Below, piece after piece: positions 5,905 through 6,621 of a stretch of DNA of 6,621 nt. Both the position numbers and the translations under genes were made by a program. The notes under the pieces were generated by a model. The model was not told the DNA's origin. It did not search any database and saw only the letters and a program-made list of their open reading frames with translations. The DNA comes from an uncultured Pseudomonadota bacterium (GTDB taxonomy: Bacteria > Myxococcota_A > UBA796 > CAJQPC01): positions 1 to 6,621 of the forward strand of contig CALGIB010000603.1 in the NCBI GenBank assembly GCA_937915955.1. Reading direction: 5' to 3'. Positions within the stretch are counted from its first letter, which is position 1, and every line of letters begins with the position of its first letter.

Positions 5905-6621
5905 GGAAGTGGATCGGTCGCTTGCTGGCGGTGTTCGTGGTCCTCGCCGTCCTGGGCGGGGTCGCGGGTCGCTACCTGTGGGAGGCCTACGTCGTCGAGG
6001 CCCCCGGCGACCACCTCGACGAGGCCAACATCCTGGCGCTCATCGCCCAGGAGTCTCCGGTCACCTACCGCGACGGCGAGACGAACATCGGCGTCTTCTT
6101 CGCCGACGAGCACCGGGTCTACGTCCAGTATGAGGACATCCCCCAGGACTGGGTCCACGGCATCGTCTCGGCCGAGGACCAGCGCTACTTCGAGCACCCC
6201 GGCGTGGACTTCAAGGGCTTCACGCGAGCCATGATCCAGAACGCCAAGGCCGGCAAGGTGGTCAGCGGCGGCAGCACGCTCACGATGCAGACCAGCGAGA
6301 ACCTGTTCCATCCAGGGACGCGGGATCTGGAGGGAAAGTACTGGGAGATCCTGGACGCATTCCGCCTGGAGCAGCACTACTCCAAGGAGGACATCCTCGA
6401 GTTCTACGCCAACCAGTTCCACGTCTACGGCAACGGCCGAGGCCTGGGCATCGCGGCCCGCTACTTCTTCGACAAGGACGTCAGCGAGGTCACGCTGCAG
6501 GAGTCGGCCTTCCTGGCCGGACTGGTCAAGATCCCGGGCCGCTACAACCCCTTCATCGGCGCCACCGAGGAGGCCCGGGAGCAGGCCGCCCAGAAGGCGG
6601 TCACGCGCACCAACTACGTGC
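5901..6621 (+). CDS. GT51 peptidoglycan glycosyltransferase / PBP1-type protein (partial, 3' end missing)
   Basis: The first 240 residues of a membrane-anchored peptidoglycan polymerase are present. Basic residues MRKWIGR and a single hydrophobic helix (about 8-27) anchor it in the inner membrane. A short linker with GVFFADEHRVYVQYEDIP (64-81) is typical of the PBP1 class. The GT51 motifs follow in order: AEDQRYFEHPGVD (91-103) with catalytic Glu92, GGSTLTMQ (123-130), GKYWE (145-149) with the second glutamate Glu149, SKEDILEFYAN (161-171), then GNGRGLGIAARYFF (177-190) and LAGLVKIPGRYNP (205-217). The canonical RK of motif 3 is GK here. The enzyme polymerises lipid II into glycan strands. 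Whether a C-terminal transpeptidase domain follows cannot be seen. ATG at 5901 overlaps the stop of the GT4 gene (ATGA), with GGAGA 7 bases upstream, so it is the third gene of the operon. Confidence 0.93.
   Translation, partial: MRKWIGRLLAVFVVLAVLGGVAGRYLWEAYVVEAPGDHLDEANILALIAQESPVTYRDGETNIGVFFADEHRVYVQYEDIPQDWVHGIVSAEDQRYFEHPGVDFKGFTRAMIQNAKAGKVVSGGSTLTMQTSENLFHPGTRDLEGKYWEILDAFRLEQHYSKEDILEFYANQFHVYGNGRGLGIAARYFFDKDVSEVTLQESAFLAGLVKIPGRYNPFIGATEEAREQAAQKAVTRTNYV

Noticed and set aside
5862..6422. Minus-strand frame opposite the GT51 gene
   Set aside because: The plus strand holds all ordered GT51 motifs; the minus frame has no domain features or ribosome-binding site.

Overview
The window is about 6.6 kb of very GC-rich bacterial DNA. 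Most genuine reading frames have third positions that are almost all G or C. An ExbB/ExbD pair, an outer-membrane-barrel-like protein, a lipopolysaccharide-core-type glycosyltransferase pair and a MopE/FG-GAP lipoprotein with a very short signal together suggest a Gram-negative, delta-proteobacterial or Myxococcota-like organism. That placement is inferred from gene content and style; there is no rRNA or other taxonomic marker here.

Layout. (1) Positions 1-849, minus strand: a proton-channel pair, exbB followed directly by exbD, which runs off the left edge. An 8+8 bp perfect inverted repeat (927-944) lies upstream of exbB. (2) Positions 978-1124, minus strand: a tRNA-Cys(GCA) gene with encoded CCA, a likely promoter (TTGACA -35) and a hairpin terminator. 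(3) Positions 1126-2259, plus strand: a hypothetical exported protein that looks like a FadL-type outer-membrane barrel. It starts only 42 bp from the tRNA 5' end and ends 43 bp inside the next gene. (4) Positions 2217-4037, minus strand: a 606-residue secreted lipoprotein candidate with acidic MopE-type metal-binding repeats followed by FG-GAP (integrin-alpha-like) repeats. (5) Positions 4145-6621, plus strand: a tightly packed three-gene operon with 4-bp stop/start overlaps, comprising a GT2 glycosyltransferase (WaaE-like), a GT4 glycosyltransferase (WaaG-like) and the N-terminal part of a GT51 peptidoglycan glycosyltransferase (PBP1-type), cut by the right edge.

The theme is the cell envelope: energised outer-membrane transport, a putative outer-membrane barrel, a surface Ca/metal-binding lipoprotein, lipopolysaccharide core assembly and peptidoglycan polymerisation. 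The operon suggests coordinated expression of lipopolysaccharide-core and peptidoglycan glycosyl transfer. I see no CRISPR, mobile element, phage, toxin-antitoxin or obvious defence system. No gene-free stretch exceeds about 160 bp; the longest run from the exbB start to the tRNA (850-1008) and hold the inverted repeat and the tRNA terminator, and the 4038-4144 divergent gap holds no promoter I can recognise with confidence.
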